From the NCBI GenBank assembly GCA_031422675.1, contig JANPMG010000131.1, positions 1 through 8,866 of the forward strand: 8,866 nt of DNA, read 5' to 3'. This document shows positions 1 through 8,350 of this stretch, in pieces. The DNA comes from JAENVU01 sp031422675 (GTDB taxonomy: Bacteria > Actinomycetota > Acidimicrobiia > IMCC26256 > JAENVU01). Position numbers and translations under genes: made by a program. The notes below the pieces were generated by a model, which saw only the letters and a list, made by a program, of their open reading frames with translations, ran no database searches and was not told the DNA's origin. The number at the start of each line of letters is the position of its first letter. Position 1 is the first letter of the stretch.

Positions 1-43
1 GGATCTCGCACGTACGGAGCGGGAGCAGCGGTGGGCGGCCACG

Positions 44-1153
44 ATGGCCGGGCACGGCGACGGTGCGGTGCGGCGCGCCCATGTGGACGTGGACGCGAAG
101 ATCGGCGTGATTGACGCGTACGGCCGCGTGGAGCGGGAGGCCACCGAAGAGACGATCCTGGCTCCCGGCGCCACACGCGCTCACGGTGCCGGTCACCGAG
201 CGACCGAAGAGGAGCCCGACGAGCTGCGCACCTGTTTTGAGCGCGATCGGGATCGGATCCTGCACGGAACGTCGGCCTTCCGGCGGTTGGCGGGCAAGAC
301 CCAGGTCTTCATCTTCCCCGAGGACCATCAGCGCACCCGCTTGACTCACGCGCTCGAAGTCGCCCAGGTGGCCACCGGAATCGCACGCGCCTTGCGCCTC
401 AACGTCGCGCTCACCGAGGCGATCGCGCTCGGTCACGATTGTGGCCACGGACCCTTCGGGCACGCGAGTGAGGACGCGTTCTCGCCGTTCGTCGCCGGCG
501 GGTACGACCACGCGGTCTGGGGCGCCGATGTCGTGCTCGCGCCCCTCAACCTGTGTGCCGAGACGTTGGACGGGATTCGGAATCACTCCTGGTCCCGTCC
601 CGCGCCGATGACCCCCGAGGGCGAAGTCGTCGCGTGGGCGGACCGGATCGCATACGTGTGCCACGACTTCGAGGATGCAGTTCGGGCCGGCATCGTGACC
701 GGCGCGATGCTCCCGGCCATCGTGCAGGAGCACTGCGGGGATCGGCGCAGCCGCCAGCTCGATGCGCTGATCAGTGGTGTGGTCACGACGAGCCTGGGGC
801 ACGGCGAGATCGGTCTCCACGCCGAGTTGGCCGACGCGCTCGCCGCGTTCCGGGCCTTCAACTACGAACGCATCTACATGCGGCCGGCGTCGGTGGCCCA
901 GAGCGAGGTGGTCGTGCGGGTGCTGCGGGCGCTCGTCGAGTTCTTCTCGGATCGACCGAACGCGCTGCCGAGCCGCGATATCGAGGGGACCGATCACCCG
1001 GCCGACGGTGCCCCGGCGGGGTCGGAGCAGGCCCAGCGCGATGCGGTCCGGTACGTGGCCGGGATGACCGACCGGTTCGCGTTCGCCCAGGCCCGGGCGC
1101 ACCTCGGGTGGGATTCGGCCGGCCTGCCCGCCGGCCTCGACATCATTCGATGA
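44..1153 (+). CDS. dgt: HD-domain dGTPase-like triphosphohydrolase (5' end uncertain)
   Basis: Predicted cytosolic deoxynucleoside triphosphate triphosphohydrolase of the dGTPase/HD family, which cleaves dNTPs to deoxynucleosides and tripolyphosphate. Numbered from the ATG at 44 (369 aa), the metal-binding H...HD...D set is visible as H102 (in RLTHALEV), H131-D132 (in GHDCGHGPFGH) and D200 (in WADRIAY). The family blocks SAFRRLAGKTQVF (77-89), GIRNHSW (177-183) and the C-terminal AGMTDRFA (339-346) are also present. The start is not secure. The frame is open back to position 2 with the same G/C-rich third positions, and residues 1-35 do not look like the usual N-terminus, so the true start may lie off the window or at a later GTG such as 107. 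The gene sits 55 nt upstream of dnaG, a neighbour order known in actinobacteria, where it would control dNTP pools beside the replication primase. Substrate preference cannot be read from sequence. Confidence 0.85.
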   Translation: MAGHGDGAVRRAHVDVDAKIGVIDAYGRVEREATEETILAPGATRAHGAGHRATEEEPDELRTCFERDRDRILHGTSAFRRLAGKTQVFIFPEDHQRTRLTHALEVAQVATGIARALRLNVALTEAIALGHDCGHGPFGHASEDAFSPFVAGGYDHAVWGADVVLAPLNLCAETLDGIRNHSWSRPAPMTPEGEVVAWADRIAYVCHDFEDAVRAGIVTGAMLPAIVQEHCGDRRSRQLDALISGVVTTSLGHGEIGLHAELADALAAFRAFNYERIYMRPASVAQSEVVVRVLRALVEFFSDRPNALPSRDIEGTDHPADGAPAGSEQAQRDAVRYVAGMTDRFAFAQARAHLGWDSAGLPAGLDIIR

Positions 1154-1195
1154 TCGGGAGGCCGCGGCGCCGAGCCGTCCGCCCGGGACACCCCC

Positions 1196-1201
1196 TACCC
1201 T
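1196..1201 (+). promoter_or_regulatory. Putative -10 box for dnaG (leaderless)
   Basis: TACCCT fits the actinobacterial -10 pattern TAnnnT. Seven bases separate it from the GTG at 1209, which puts the expected transcription start on or next to the start codon. No convincing Shine-Dalgarno lies in the same stretch. The box is in the 55-nt gap after the dGTPase-like gene, so dnaG may have its own promoter as well as readthrough. No clear -35 is seen. Confidence 0.45.
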
Positions 1202-1208
1202 GACCGCG

Positions 1209-2962
1209 GTGGGGATCCTCGAAGAAGACATCGCGCGGGTTCGGGAGACCACTGACATCGTCGCGTTGATCGGTGAGCACGTTGCGTTGAAGCGAAGCGG
1301 CGGCCGCTTCTCCGGGCTCTGTCCGTTCCACGGCGAGAAGACCGCGAGCTTCTCGGTCAACGCCCAGCTCGGCGTGTACTACTGCTTCGGTTGCCAGGAG
1401 AGCGGCGACGCGATCACGTTCGTCCGCAAGATCGAAGGCCTCGAGTTCGCCGACGCGGTGGAACGGCTCGCCGCCAAGGCCGGCATCACGTTGCGGTACG
1501 ACTCGGCCGGTGCCACTCAAGATCGACGCAAGCGGGCGCGACTCACCGAAACCGTTCGGGCTGCGGTGGACTTCTACCATCGCCTCCTGCTCGAAGACGC
1601 GGTCGGTGGTCACGCGCGCGGTTACCTGCGGAGTCGGGGTTTCGACGGTGACGCGGCGCGTCAGTTCAGCCTCGGCTGGGCGCCCGATGGCTTCGACACG
1701 TTGGTGCGCCATCTCTACTCGCAGAAGTTCAGCCGCGATGATCTCGAAGCCGCGGGGCTCGCGTTCGTCAACCGGTCCCAGAAGGCGCAGGACTTCTTTC
1801 GAGCGCGGCTGCTGTTCCCGATCTTCGACCGCGCCGGCGACCCGGTGGGGTTCGGCGGGCGCACCCTCACCGACGACGGACCGAAGTACAAGAACACCAA
1901 GGACACCCCGCTGTACCACAAGAGCCGATTGCTCTACGGCCTGAACTGGGCCAAGGCCGAGATCGGCGCGCGCGACGAGGTGGTGATCTGTGAGGGCTAC
2001 ACCGACGTGATGGGTTTCGCGCTCGCCGGTGTCCCCAACGCGGTCGCCACCTGCGGGACCGCCCTGGCCGACGATCACGTGCAGATCCTCAAGAGCTTCA
2101 CCCGCCACGTCGTGCTCGCGTACGACGCCGACGCGGCCGGTCAGAACGCGGCGGAGAAGTGGTACCAGTGGGAACAGCGGTTCGACATCGAAGTGAAGGT
2201 GGCTGCGCTTCCGCCCGGACAGGATCCGGGCGACCTCTTCAAGGCCGACCCCGGTGCGCTCGTCAAGGCCGTCGAGGATGCGTCACGGTTCGCGCAGTTC
2301 AAGATCGACCGGGTGCTCGCGACTGCGGATCTCGCTACGCCCGAAGGCAAAGCTCGTGCCGCGGACCAGATCGTCCCGGTCCTGCGCGAGATCCCGAATG
2401 AGTTGGTGCGCGAGCAGTACATCCAGATGGTGTCGGGCACCACCGGGATCGATCACGCATGGTTCAAGCAAGCCATCGCCCGCCGGGGCGCGCCCCGACC
2501 CCGGGGTGAGGACGGAGAACCGCGCCGGGCCGCGCCGGTGCCGGTCGACCGCAGGGAAGAAGACGCGCTCCGGTGGGCGATTCATCAGCCGAAGCTCGTC
2601 GTCGACTGGCTGGACGCGTCGCTGTTCAACGATCCGGTGGCACGGGAAGCCTTCGAGCACCTGTGGTCGGCGGACGAACTGCACGAGGCGATCGAAGGCG
2701 CCGACGGTCCCGCCCGAGCATTGTTGGAGCGGCTCGCAGTGGAAGAGCCGATGGAAGACGACGAGCCCGAGACCGTGCGGGCGCGGCTGGTGGTGAACAT
2801 CGCCGGCCCCGCGGCCGAGCGGATGCGGCGCCGATTCCTCCAGGATGGCGACGAGCGCGCGATGGAGTTGGCCACGCTGCTCGATCAACTCCGCAACGGT
2901 GCACACGCAGGGTGGGCGGGCGGCGAGGGGGCGGCCATGCAGTTGGTACGCTGCATCTCTTC

Positions 2963-2978
<16 letters not shown>
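1209..2978 (+). CDS. dnaG: DNA primase DnaG
   Basis: Cytosolic replicative primase (589 aa) that makes RNA primers at the fork and is recruited by the DnaB helicase. Three parts are visible. The N-terminal CHC2 zinc finger has C38, H41, C59 and C62. The core contains PKYKNTKDTPLYHKSRLLYG (225-244). The Toprim domain has E262 in CEGYTD and D306/D308 in YDAD, the metal-binding acids of the catalytic centre. A C-terminal region from about 450 to 565 is predicted helical and fits the helicase-binding domain. The N-terminus (GILEEDIARVRETTDIVALI) is canonical, which supports the GTG at 1209 although there is no Shine-Dalgarno. The last 25 or so residues look like readthrough into the promoter region of the next gene and may not be conserved. 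The length is slightly short for an actinobacterial primase. The gene lies between the dGTPase-like gene and rpoD, as in macromolecular-synthesis type clusters. Confidence 0.97.
2937..2956 (+). promoter_or_regulatory. Putative rpoD promoter with inverted repeat
   Basis: Inside the 3' end of dnaG, ATGCAG (2937-2942) and CTGCAT (2951-2956) form a perfect 6-bp inverted repeat around an 8-nt spacer. A TAnnnT-type -10, TACGCT (2947-2952), overlaps the right arm and lies 10 nt before the GTG at 2963. This would let rpoD be transcribed separately from dnaG. A protein bound to the repeat would cover the -10, so it could act as an operator, but that is inference only. Confidence 0.3.
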
Positions 2979-4345
<1,367 letters not shown>

Positions 4346-4351
4346 CGTCCA

Positions 4352-4373
4352 CTTCGGCGCGTTCGCGTCGAAG
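4352..4373 (+). terminator. Hairpin terminator after rpoD
   Basis: A 9-bp stem (4352-4360 with 4365-4373, including one G-U pair) closes a GTTC tetraloop, starting 6 nt after the rpoD stop. There is no U tract, as is common for high-GC actinobacterial terminators. It lies between two convergent genes, so it may serve both strands. Confidence 0.5.
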
Positions 4374-4390
4374 CGGCGGGATCGCCGTGC

Positions 4391-4621
4391 TCAGCCGCCG
4401 GTGACGTCGACCGCGGCCGGTACGAGGTGCAAGTCCGGTGCGTCCTCGGGACGCAGTCGTTCGACACCAAGTTCCACCGCAGCTTGCATCCGCTCGAAGA
4501 GGCGGCTGTCGCGGAGGCGTTCGAGCCGGCGGTGCATCTGCTCGTACCGCGCGCGGCCGGCGCGTGCGCCGAGGTAGTAACCGAGGCCGAAGCCGAGCAG
4601 GAGGCCGAAGCGGAACTTCAT
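4391..4621 (-). CDS. Small membrane-anchored protein, YtxH-like
   Basis: A 76-aa protein of unknown function. The first 20 or so residues form one hydrophobic, glycine-rich segment (FRFGLLLGFGLGYYLGARAG) with G-x3-G type spacing, predicted to be a single membrane helix. A basic, probably helical stretch follows (RARYEQMHRRLERLRDSRLFERMQ). The GYYLGARAGRARYEQ junction resembles small YtxH-like proteins that I recall as common in actinobacteria. The family assignment is by appearance only. The start is taken as the ATG at 4621 because AGGAAG lies 5 nt upstream. An adjacent in-frame GTG at 4624 would be too close to that site. The gene is convergent with rpoD and divergent from the gene at 4698. 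Tail residues after about 50 are acidic to neutral, with no catalytic motif visible. Confidence 0.7.
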   Translation of the reverse strand: MKFRFGLLLGFGLGYYLGARAGRARYEQMHRRLERLRDSRLFERMQAAVELGVERLRPEDAPDLHLVPAAVDVTGG

Positions 4622-4623
4622 CA

Positions 4624-4632
4624 CCCCTTCCT
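4624..4632 (-). promoter_or_regulatory. Shine-Dalgarno of the small YtxH-like gene
   Basis: Read on the minus strand this is AGGAAGGGG. Its AGGAAG part is 5 nt from the ATG at 4621, which decides between the ATG and the adjacent upstream GTG. It is the only clear Shine-Dalgarno I found in front of a gene in this window; the other intact genes appear leaderless. Confidence 0.6.
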
Positions 4633-4685
4633 ATCGCGCCGCGGGGTATCGATGTCGAGCGGAGCGACGGGAATGTATGTTCGTC

Positions 4686-4691
4686 TAGGCT
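4686..4691 (+). promoter_or_regulatory. Putative -10 box for the HTH/LAGLIDADG-like gene (leaderless)
   Basis: TAGGCT matches TAnnnT and is 6 nt from the GTG at 4698, placing the expected transcript start at the initiation codon. There is no Shine-Dalgarno: CTCCTCCC just upstream is the complement of one. No clear -35 is seen. Confidence 0.45.
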
Positions 4692-4697
4692 CCTCCC

Positions 4698-5348
4698 GTG
4701 GGCTATCGGGGCAAGGTGGAGCAGCAGAATCGGGCGCGTACGCTGCGGGCTGCGTCTTGGACCTTGGCCGAGATCGCGACCGAGCTCAACGTGTCTCGAT
4801 CGTCGGTCTCGGTGTGGGTGCGAGACGTTCGCTTCGATCCCAAGCCCCGTCACCGTCCGATCTTCCGCAACCCGAGCTCGCTCCATCTCGCCAAGCTCGC
4901 CCAGATCGAAGAGATGAACCAGTGGGGGATCGACCGGATCGGTGTTCTGTCTGACGCCGCCTTCCTCGCCGCCGGTGTGGCGCTCTACGCGGGAGAGGGA
5001 TCGAAGGGCGGAGGGGAGGTCGTCTTTGCGAACACCGATCCGGAGATGGTGTCGTTCTTCTGTGCGTGGCTACGGAAATTCTTCGAGATCGATGAGCTTC
5101 GACTCCGAGTGCGCGTGTATCTCCATGAGGGCCTCGACATGGATGCCGCGCAGGAATCGTGGTCCGCTGTAACCGGAGTCCCACTTGATCAATTCCGGAG
5201 GGGCTACCGGGCGGAAGCCAATCCGACGATTCGGAAGAACAAGCATGAAAACGGATGCGTGTACGTGAGGTACTGCTGTTCACGAACTCACCGTCAGATC
5301 ATGGGACTCCAGCGTGCTTTGCTATCATTATCGGCGATTCCGGGGTAG
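4698..5348 (+). CDS. Helix-turn-helix protein with LAGLIDADG-like segment, overlapping tRNA-Asn
   Basis: Protein of 216 aa with no confident named family. Residues 20-43 (SWTLAEIATELNVSRSSVSVWVRD) form a clear resolvase/homeodomain-type helix-turn-helix. Residues 90-101 (LAAGVALYAGEGS) followed by VVFANTDPEMVSFFCAWLRKFF resemble one LAGLIDADG motif and its following strand-helix. E100 is at the usual metal-binding acid position. Later parts (VRVYLHEG, SAVTGVPLDQF, IRKNKHENGCVYVRYCCS) could complete such a fold. I have seen similar HTH plus LYxGEG proteins in actinobacteria, usually unnamed. The function could be homing-type endonuclease, or a WhiA-like regulator that reuses the fold without cutting. 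Base composition is lower in GC than its neighbours, especially in the last 150 nt, with more Arg CGA and Cys TGT codons. The codons for Ile214 (second base onward), Pro and Gly, and the TAG stop, are formed by the 5' end of tRNA-Asn. Confidence 0.8.
   Translation: MGYRGKVEQQNRARTLRAASWTLAEIATELNVSRSSVSVWVRDVRFDPKPRHRPIFRNPSSLHLAKLAQIEEMNQWGIDRIGVLSDAAFLAAGVALYAGEGSKGGGEVVFANTDPEMVSFFCAWLRKFFEIDELRLRVRVYLHEGLDMDAAQESWSAVTGVPLDQFRRGYRAEANPTIRKNKHENGCVYVRYCCSRTHRQIMGLQRALLSLSAIPG
5320..5328 (+). promoter_or_regulatory. Extended -10 promoter for tRNA-Asn
   Basis: TGCTATCAT fits the extended -10 form TGnTATnAT and ends 10 nt before the tRNA. It is inside the 3' end of the upstream coding gene, so the tRNA probably has its own promoter as well as possible readthrough. 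No -35 is evident. Confidence 0.45.
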
Positions 5349-5411
5349 CTCAATTGGCAGAGCGCTTCACTGTTAATGAAGATGTCGCGAGTTCGAGCCT
5401 CGCCCCCGGAG
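5339..5411 (+). tRNA. tRNA-Asn (anticodon GTT)
   Basis: Complete cloverleaf of 73 nt. The acceptor stem TCCGGGG pairs perfectly with CCCCGGA (5404-5410). The D stem is GCTC/GAGC. The anticodon stem CTTCA/TGAAG closes loop CTGTTAA with anticodon GTT at 5372-5374. The T stem GCGAG/CTCGC closes TTCGAGC. The discriminator base is G5411. CCA is not encoded, since CCC follows. The first 10 nt overlap the coding end of the preceding gene. The convergent dehydrogenase stop codon begins only 4 nt downstream, leaving no room for a separate terminator. Confidence 0.97.
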
Positions 5412-5415
5412 CCCC

Positions 5416-7161
5416 TTACGTGAGTGCGAGCGCCTTCGCGCCGGCCGTGATCGACGGCACGAGTGCAGTGGCCGTCGGCAGCAGCTGCTCACAGAAGAAG
5501 CGGGTGGTCCGCTTCTGCGCGGCCTCCCGATCCGTGCCGATCGCCTGCGTCGCCGACACGAGCATCAGGTGGCCCGCAGTCAGCGTGGCGAGCAGGCGCA
5601 GGTAGGGCGTTGCCCCCGCCAGCGCGTCATTTACGTCGGTGACGCCGGCGAGGTACATCGTCGCTTCGTGGGTGGCGGCGAGCGCGGCGCGCAGGGCGGT
5701 GCCGCACGCGGTGAGATCGGCGTCGGCGATCGCCGCGACGTCCGCTTCGATGCGGCCGAAGTGGTCCATGATGGCCGCGCCGCCGCGCAGACCCAGCTTG
5801 CGGCCGATGAGGTCCATGGCCTGGATGCCGTTGGTGCCTTCGTAGATCATCGCGATGCGCGCGTCGCGAAGATGTTGGGCCGCGCCGGTCTCTTCGATGT
5901 AGCCCATCCCGCCGTGGATCTGGACGCCGATCGAGGTGACCTCGAACCCGACGTCGGTGGACCAGGCCTTGGCGAGCGGGGTGAAGAGAGCCGCGATCTC
6001 GTCGTTGCGGGAGCGGACGTCCGCGTCGGGGTGGTGCTCGCTGAGGTCGAGCGCGGCCGCCGTCGCGTAGATGAGGCGGCGCATCGCTTGTATCGACGAC
6101 TCCATCGTGAGCAACATGCGCCGGACGTCGGGGTGCTCGATGATCGTGGCCCGCTCGCCGCGCGGCGTGTTCGTGGCGCGGCCTTGCTGGCGGTCCGTCG
6201 CGTATTCGTGGGCTTGCTGGTACGCGCGTTCGGCGAGGGCCAGGCCCTCCACCGCCACCCCGATCCGCGCGTGGTTCATCATCGTGAACATGGCGATGAG
6301 ACCGCCGTGCAGTTCGCCGACGAGTTCACCGACGGCACCGTCGCCGTTCTCGCCGAAGGACATCACGCAAGTCGGGCTGGCCTTGATGCCCATCTTGTGT
6401 TCGATGGAAACGCACGCGGCGTCGTTGCGCTCGCCGAGGGTGCCGTCGGCTCCGACCAAGAACTTCGGGACCACGAAGCACGAGATGCCCTTGGTGCCGG
6501 CGGGGGCATCCGGCGTGCGAGCCAGGACGAGATGCACGATCTGTTCGGTCAGGTCGTGCTCGCCGTAGGTGATGAAGATCTTGGTGCCGGTGATGCGGTA
6601 CGTGCCGTCGGCCTGCGGAACGGCCTTGGTGCGGATGACGCCGAGATCCGAACCCGCGTCCGGTTCGGTCAGGCACATCGTGCCGGTCCACTCACCCGTG
6701 ATCATCTTCGGCATGTAGGTGGCCTTGAGCTGGTCCGAGCCGTGCGCCTCGAGCAACCGGGACGCGCCCTGCGAAAGGAGCGGGCACATGCTGAACGCCA
6801 GGTTCGCGGTGGAGATGAGTTCCTCGAACACCACGCCGACGAGGAACGGGAACCCGCCGCCGTCGTACTCCGGAGACGCCGAGACGGCACCCCAACCGGC
6901 ATCGACGTACTGCTGGTACGCCGCAATGAAGCCCGGCGGGGTGGTCACCGTGTTGTCGGCGTTGTGCACGCTGCCGACCTGGTCGCCGATCACGTTGAGC
7001 GGCGCCACGGTCTGCGCGAAGAAGCGACCGGCCTCGGCGAGGAGATCCGGGATCGAATCGGCGTCGACGTGTGCGAAGTCCGGGAGGGCCGCAATTTCGG
7101 CGATCCCGCACTGGTGGAGCACGGCGTCGATGTCGGCGAGGGGCGGTGTGTAGTCGGTCAC
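5416..7161 (-). CDS. Acyl-CoA dehydrogenase, FadE5-like long form
   Basis: FAD-dependent acyl-CoA dehydrogenase (581 aa) for the first oxidation step of fatty-acid beta-oxidation, making trans-2-enoyl-CoA and passing electrons to ETF. The FAD/acyl-CoA motif MCLTEPDAGSD (162-172), the middle-domain KIFITYGEHD (194-203), QIHGGMGYIEE (414-424) and IYEGTNGIQAMD (439-450) are intact. E441 is at the catalytic-base position of medium-chain type enzymes. About 120 extra residues after the usual C-terminus (460-581) match the long FadE5/AcdA-type subfamily with an added C-terminal domain. The GTG at 7161 is chosen because the protein begins normally there and a CAGAAT -10 lies 6 nt upstream. The frame is open further upstream, but that part is Arg/Pro-rich and would overlap the divergent gene. 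It shares a 101-bp region with the Pat-like gene. The exact chain-length substrate is unknown. Confidence 0.95.
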   Translation of the reverse strand: MTDYTPPLADIDAVLHQCGIAEIAALPDFAHVDADSIPDLLAEAGRFFAQTVAPLNVIGDQVGSVHNADNTVTTPPGFIAAYQQYVDAGWGAVSASPEYDGGGFPFLVGVVFEELISTANLAFSMCPLLSQGASRLLEAHGSDQLKATYMPKMITGEWTGTMCLTEPDAGSDLGVIRTKAVPQADGTYRITGTKIFITYGEHDLTEQIVHLVLARTPDAPAGTKGISCFVVPKFLVGADGTLGERNDAACVSIEHKMGIKASPTCVMSFGENGDGAVGELVGELHGGLIAMFTMMNHARIGVAVEGLALAERAYQQAHEYATDRQQGRATNTPRGERATIIEHPDVRRMLLTMESSIQAMRRLIYATAAALDLSEHHPDADVRSRNDEIAALFTPLAKAWSTDVGFEVTSIGVQIHGGMGYIEETGAAQHLRDARIAMIYEGTNGIQAMDLIGRKLGLRGGAAIMDHFGRIEADVAAIADADLTACGTALRAALAATHEATMYLAGVTDVNDALAGATPYLRLLATLTAGHLMLVSATQAIGTDREAAQKRTTRFFCEQLLPTATALVPSITAGAKALALT

Positions 7162-7167
7162 CGCGCC

Positions 7168-7173
7168 ATTCTG
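7168..7173 (-). promoter_or_regulatory. Putative -10 box for the acyl-CoA dehydrogenase (leaderless)
   Basis: Read on the minus strand this is CAGAAT, close to TAnnnT, and 6 nt from the GTG at 7161. It supports this start over the longer upstream open frame. No Shine-Dalgarno is present. Confidence 0.4.
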
Positions 7174-7250
7174 CCTCGCTCGCAGGTCCGACCCCCAGCC
7201 CAACCCGGGAGCGTCGGGCGGGCCAGTGCGCTCCGGCCCCGCGCGCCGGT

Positions 7251-7256
7251 CAGGAT
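7251..7256 (+). promoter_or_regulatory. Putative -10 box for the Pat-like gene (leaderless)
   Basis: CAGGAT is 6 nt from the GTG at 7263. The intervening GGGGAG looks like a Shine-Dalgarno but directly abuts the start codon, which is too close to work, so leaderless initiation is the better reading. The box faces away from the dehydrogenase promoter, giving two back-to-back promoters within 101 bp. Confidence 0.4.
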
Positions 7257-7262
7257 GGGGAG

Positions 7263-8279
7263 GTGACCGCTCAGTCCGGAGTCGAATCCGCCGCACTGCG
7301 CGAACTTGATCTCTTCGCATCGGTGGATCCGGTTCGGCTCGAACCGTTGGCGGCGCGGCTTGCGTGGCGCGACTACCGGCTGGGCGACGTCGTACTCGCG
7401 CAGGGTGACGTCGGCGAGTCCTTCGTGTTGGTGATGTCCGGCACGGTGCGGATCCTGCGCTCGACTGCGGGCGTGGAGGTGGATCTCGGATCGGGAACGC
7501 ACGGCGCGATCTTCGGGGAGCTCTCCGCGATCACGGGCGAACCCCGGCGCGCGAGCGTCATCGCGTCGTCGCAGCTCCGAGTGGCGATCGGCGGCCTGGA
7601 CGCGTTCGAACTCATGTTGGACCTGCCGGGAGTGACCGCGACGCTGCGCGAAATCGCCGCCCGGCGGTTGGCCGAGATCGCGACGATGGTGCCGGTGACG
7701 CTCGCCGACGGGACGGCGCTGGTGTTGCGGCCGCTGCTCCCGGAAGATCACGACGAGGTGGCGGCGGCGCTTCGCCATCAGCCGCAGGAGTGGATCTACA
7801 GCCGGTTCTTTTCCGGCGGGATGCCGAGCAACGCCATCATCGACTACTTGGTCAACGTGGACTACGTCAGCCACTTCGCGTGGGTGATCGCAACGGCGGA
7901 GACACTTCAGGGGGTGGGGATCGCGCGATACATCCGGCGGCGCGACGATCGAAGCGTCGCCGAGGTGGCGTTCGGGGTGAGCGACGACTGGCGCGGTCGC
8001 GGGCTCGCCACATTGCTGCTCGGCGCATTGGGGGCGGCCGCAACCCATGCGGGGATCGATCGCTTTCAAGCCGAGACGCTGAACGAGAACCGGTCAATGC
8101 AGCGGGTGCTGAAGAAGGCGGGCGCGCACTGGAGTTTCGGTGACGCGGGGGTGATGACGACGACCTTCCCCGTCACCGATGCGCGGGCGGTGATCCCCGC
8201 TGCGCTCGCCGATGCGCTGGGCGCAGTCGCCAAGGAGATCGTGACCGGCGCCGGACTCGCGCCGCAGTACCCGATCTGA
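7263..8279 (+). CDS. Cyclic-nucleotide-binding GNAT protein acetyltransferase, mycobacterial Pat-like
   Basis: Predicted cAMP-regulated lysine acetyltransferase (338 aa). Mycobacterial Pat has this layout and nearly this length, and acetylates acyl-CoA and acetyl-CoA synthetases to switch them off. Residues 12-140 form a cyclic-nucleotide-binding domain. Its phosphate-binding cassette reads FGELSAITGEPRRASV (84-99), with the conserved Glu (E86) and Arg (R96) expected to hold the cyclic phosphate and ribose. A linker leads to the GNAT domain (about 150-305), with RPLLPEDHDE (156-165) and the acetyl-CoA loop DDWRGRGLATLLL (241-253). E234 on the strand before the loop is where Pat enzymes have their proposed general base. 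H172 in RHQPQEWIYSRFF may match the autoinhibitory His of the mycobacterial enzyme. The GTG at 7263 is chosen from the -10 spacing. The gene is divergent from the acyl-CoA dehydrogenase, which suggests a role in fatty-acid metabolism. Confidence 0.88.
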   Translation: MTAQSGVESAALRELDLFASVDPVRLEPLAARLAWRDYRLGDVVLAQGDVGESFVLVMSGTVRILRSTAGVEVDLGSGTHGAIFGELSAITGEPRRASVIASSQLRVAIGGLDAFELMLDLPGVTATLREIAARRLAEIATMVPVTLADGTALVLRPLLPEDHDEVAAALRHQPQEWIYSRFFSGGMPSNAIIDYLVNVDYVSHFAWVIATAETLQGVGIARYIRRRDDRSVAEVAFGVSDDWRGRGLATLLLGALGAAATHAGIDRFQAETLNENRSMQRVLKKAGAHWSFGDAGVMTTTFPVTDARAVIPAALADALGAVAKEIVTGAGLAPQYPI

Positions 8280-8302
8280 GTCCGGGGATGTGATCGGTGC
8301 CG

Positions 8303-8350
8303 ACCGCCCGAGTGGATGAGGGAATCCCCATTCCCATCCACTCGGGCGGT
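8303..8350 (+). terminator. Very strong hairpin terminator after the Pat-like gene
   Basis: A perfect 16-bp stem (8303-8318 with 8335-8350) extends, after a 2-nt bulge (8319-8320), into 5 more pairs (8321-8325 with 8330-8334) closed by CCCC. It begins 23 nt after the stop codon. It lacks a U tract, consistent with terminators in high-GC actinobacteria. It could also be a processing or protein-binding palindrome, but position favours termination. Confidence 0.7.

Noticed and set aside
1143..2108. A 321-codon minus-strand frame across the start of dnaG
   Set aside because: It is antisense to the zinc finger and core of DnaG, with no recognisable domain; a shadow frame.
2573..2962. Extending the rpoD frame upstream to the ATG at 2573
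   Set aside because: The stretch lies under well-conserved dnaG sequence and translates to low-complexity Arg/Gly-rich peptide. Sigma region 1.1 begins only after 2993.
5569..7266. A 565-codon plus-strand open frame opposite the acyl-CoA dehydrogenase
   Set aside because: It is fully antisense to a protein with intact catalytic motifs, is rich in Arg/Gly/Val/His, shows no domain, and follows from G/C-rich third positions of the real gene.
7162..7320. Extending the acyl-CoA dehydrogenase start up to 7320
   Set aside because: The added 53 residues are Arg/Pro-rich, unlike the family, and would overlap the Pat-like coding region on the other strand.
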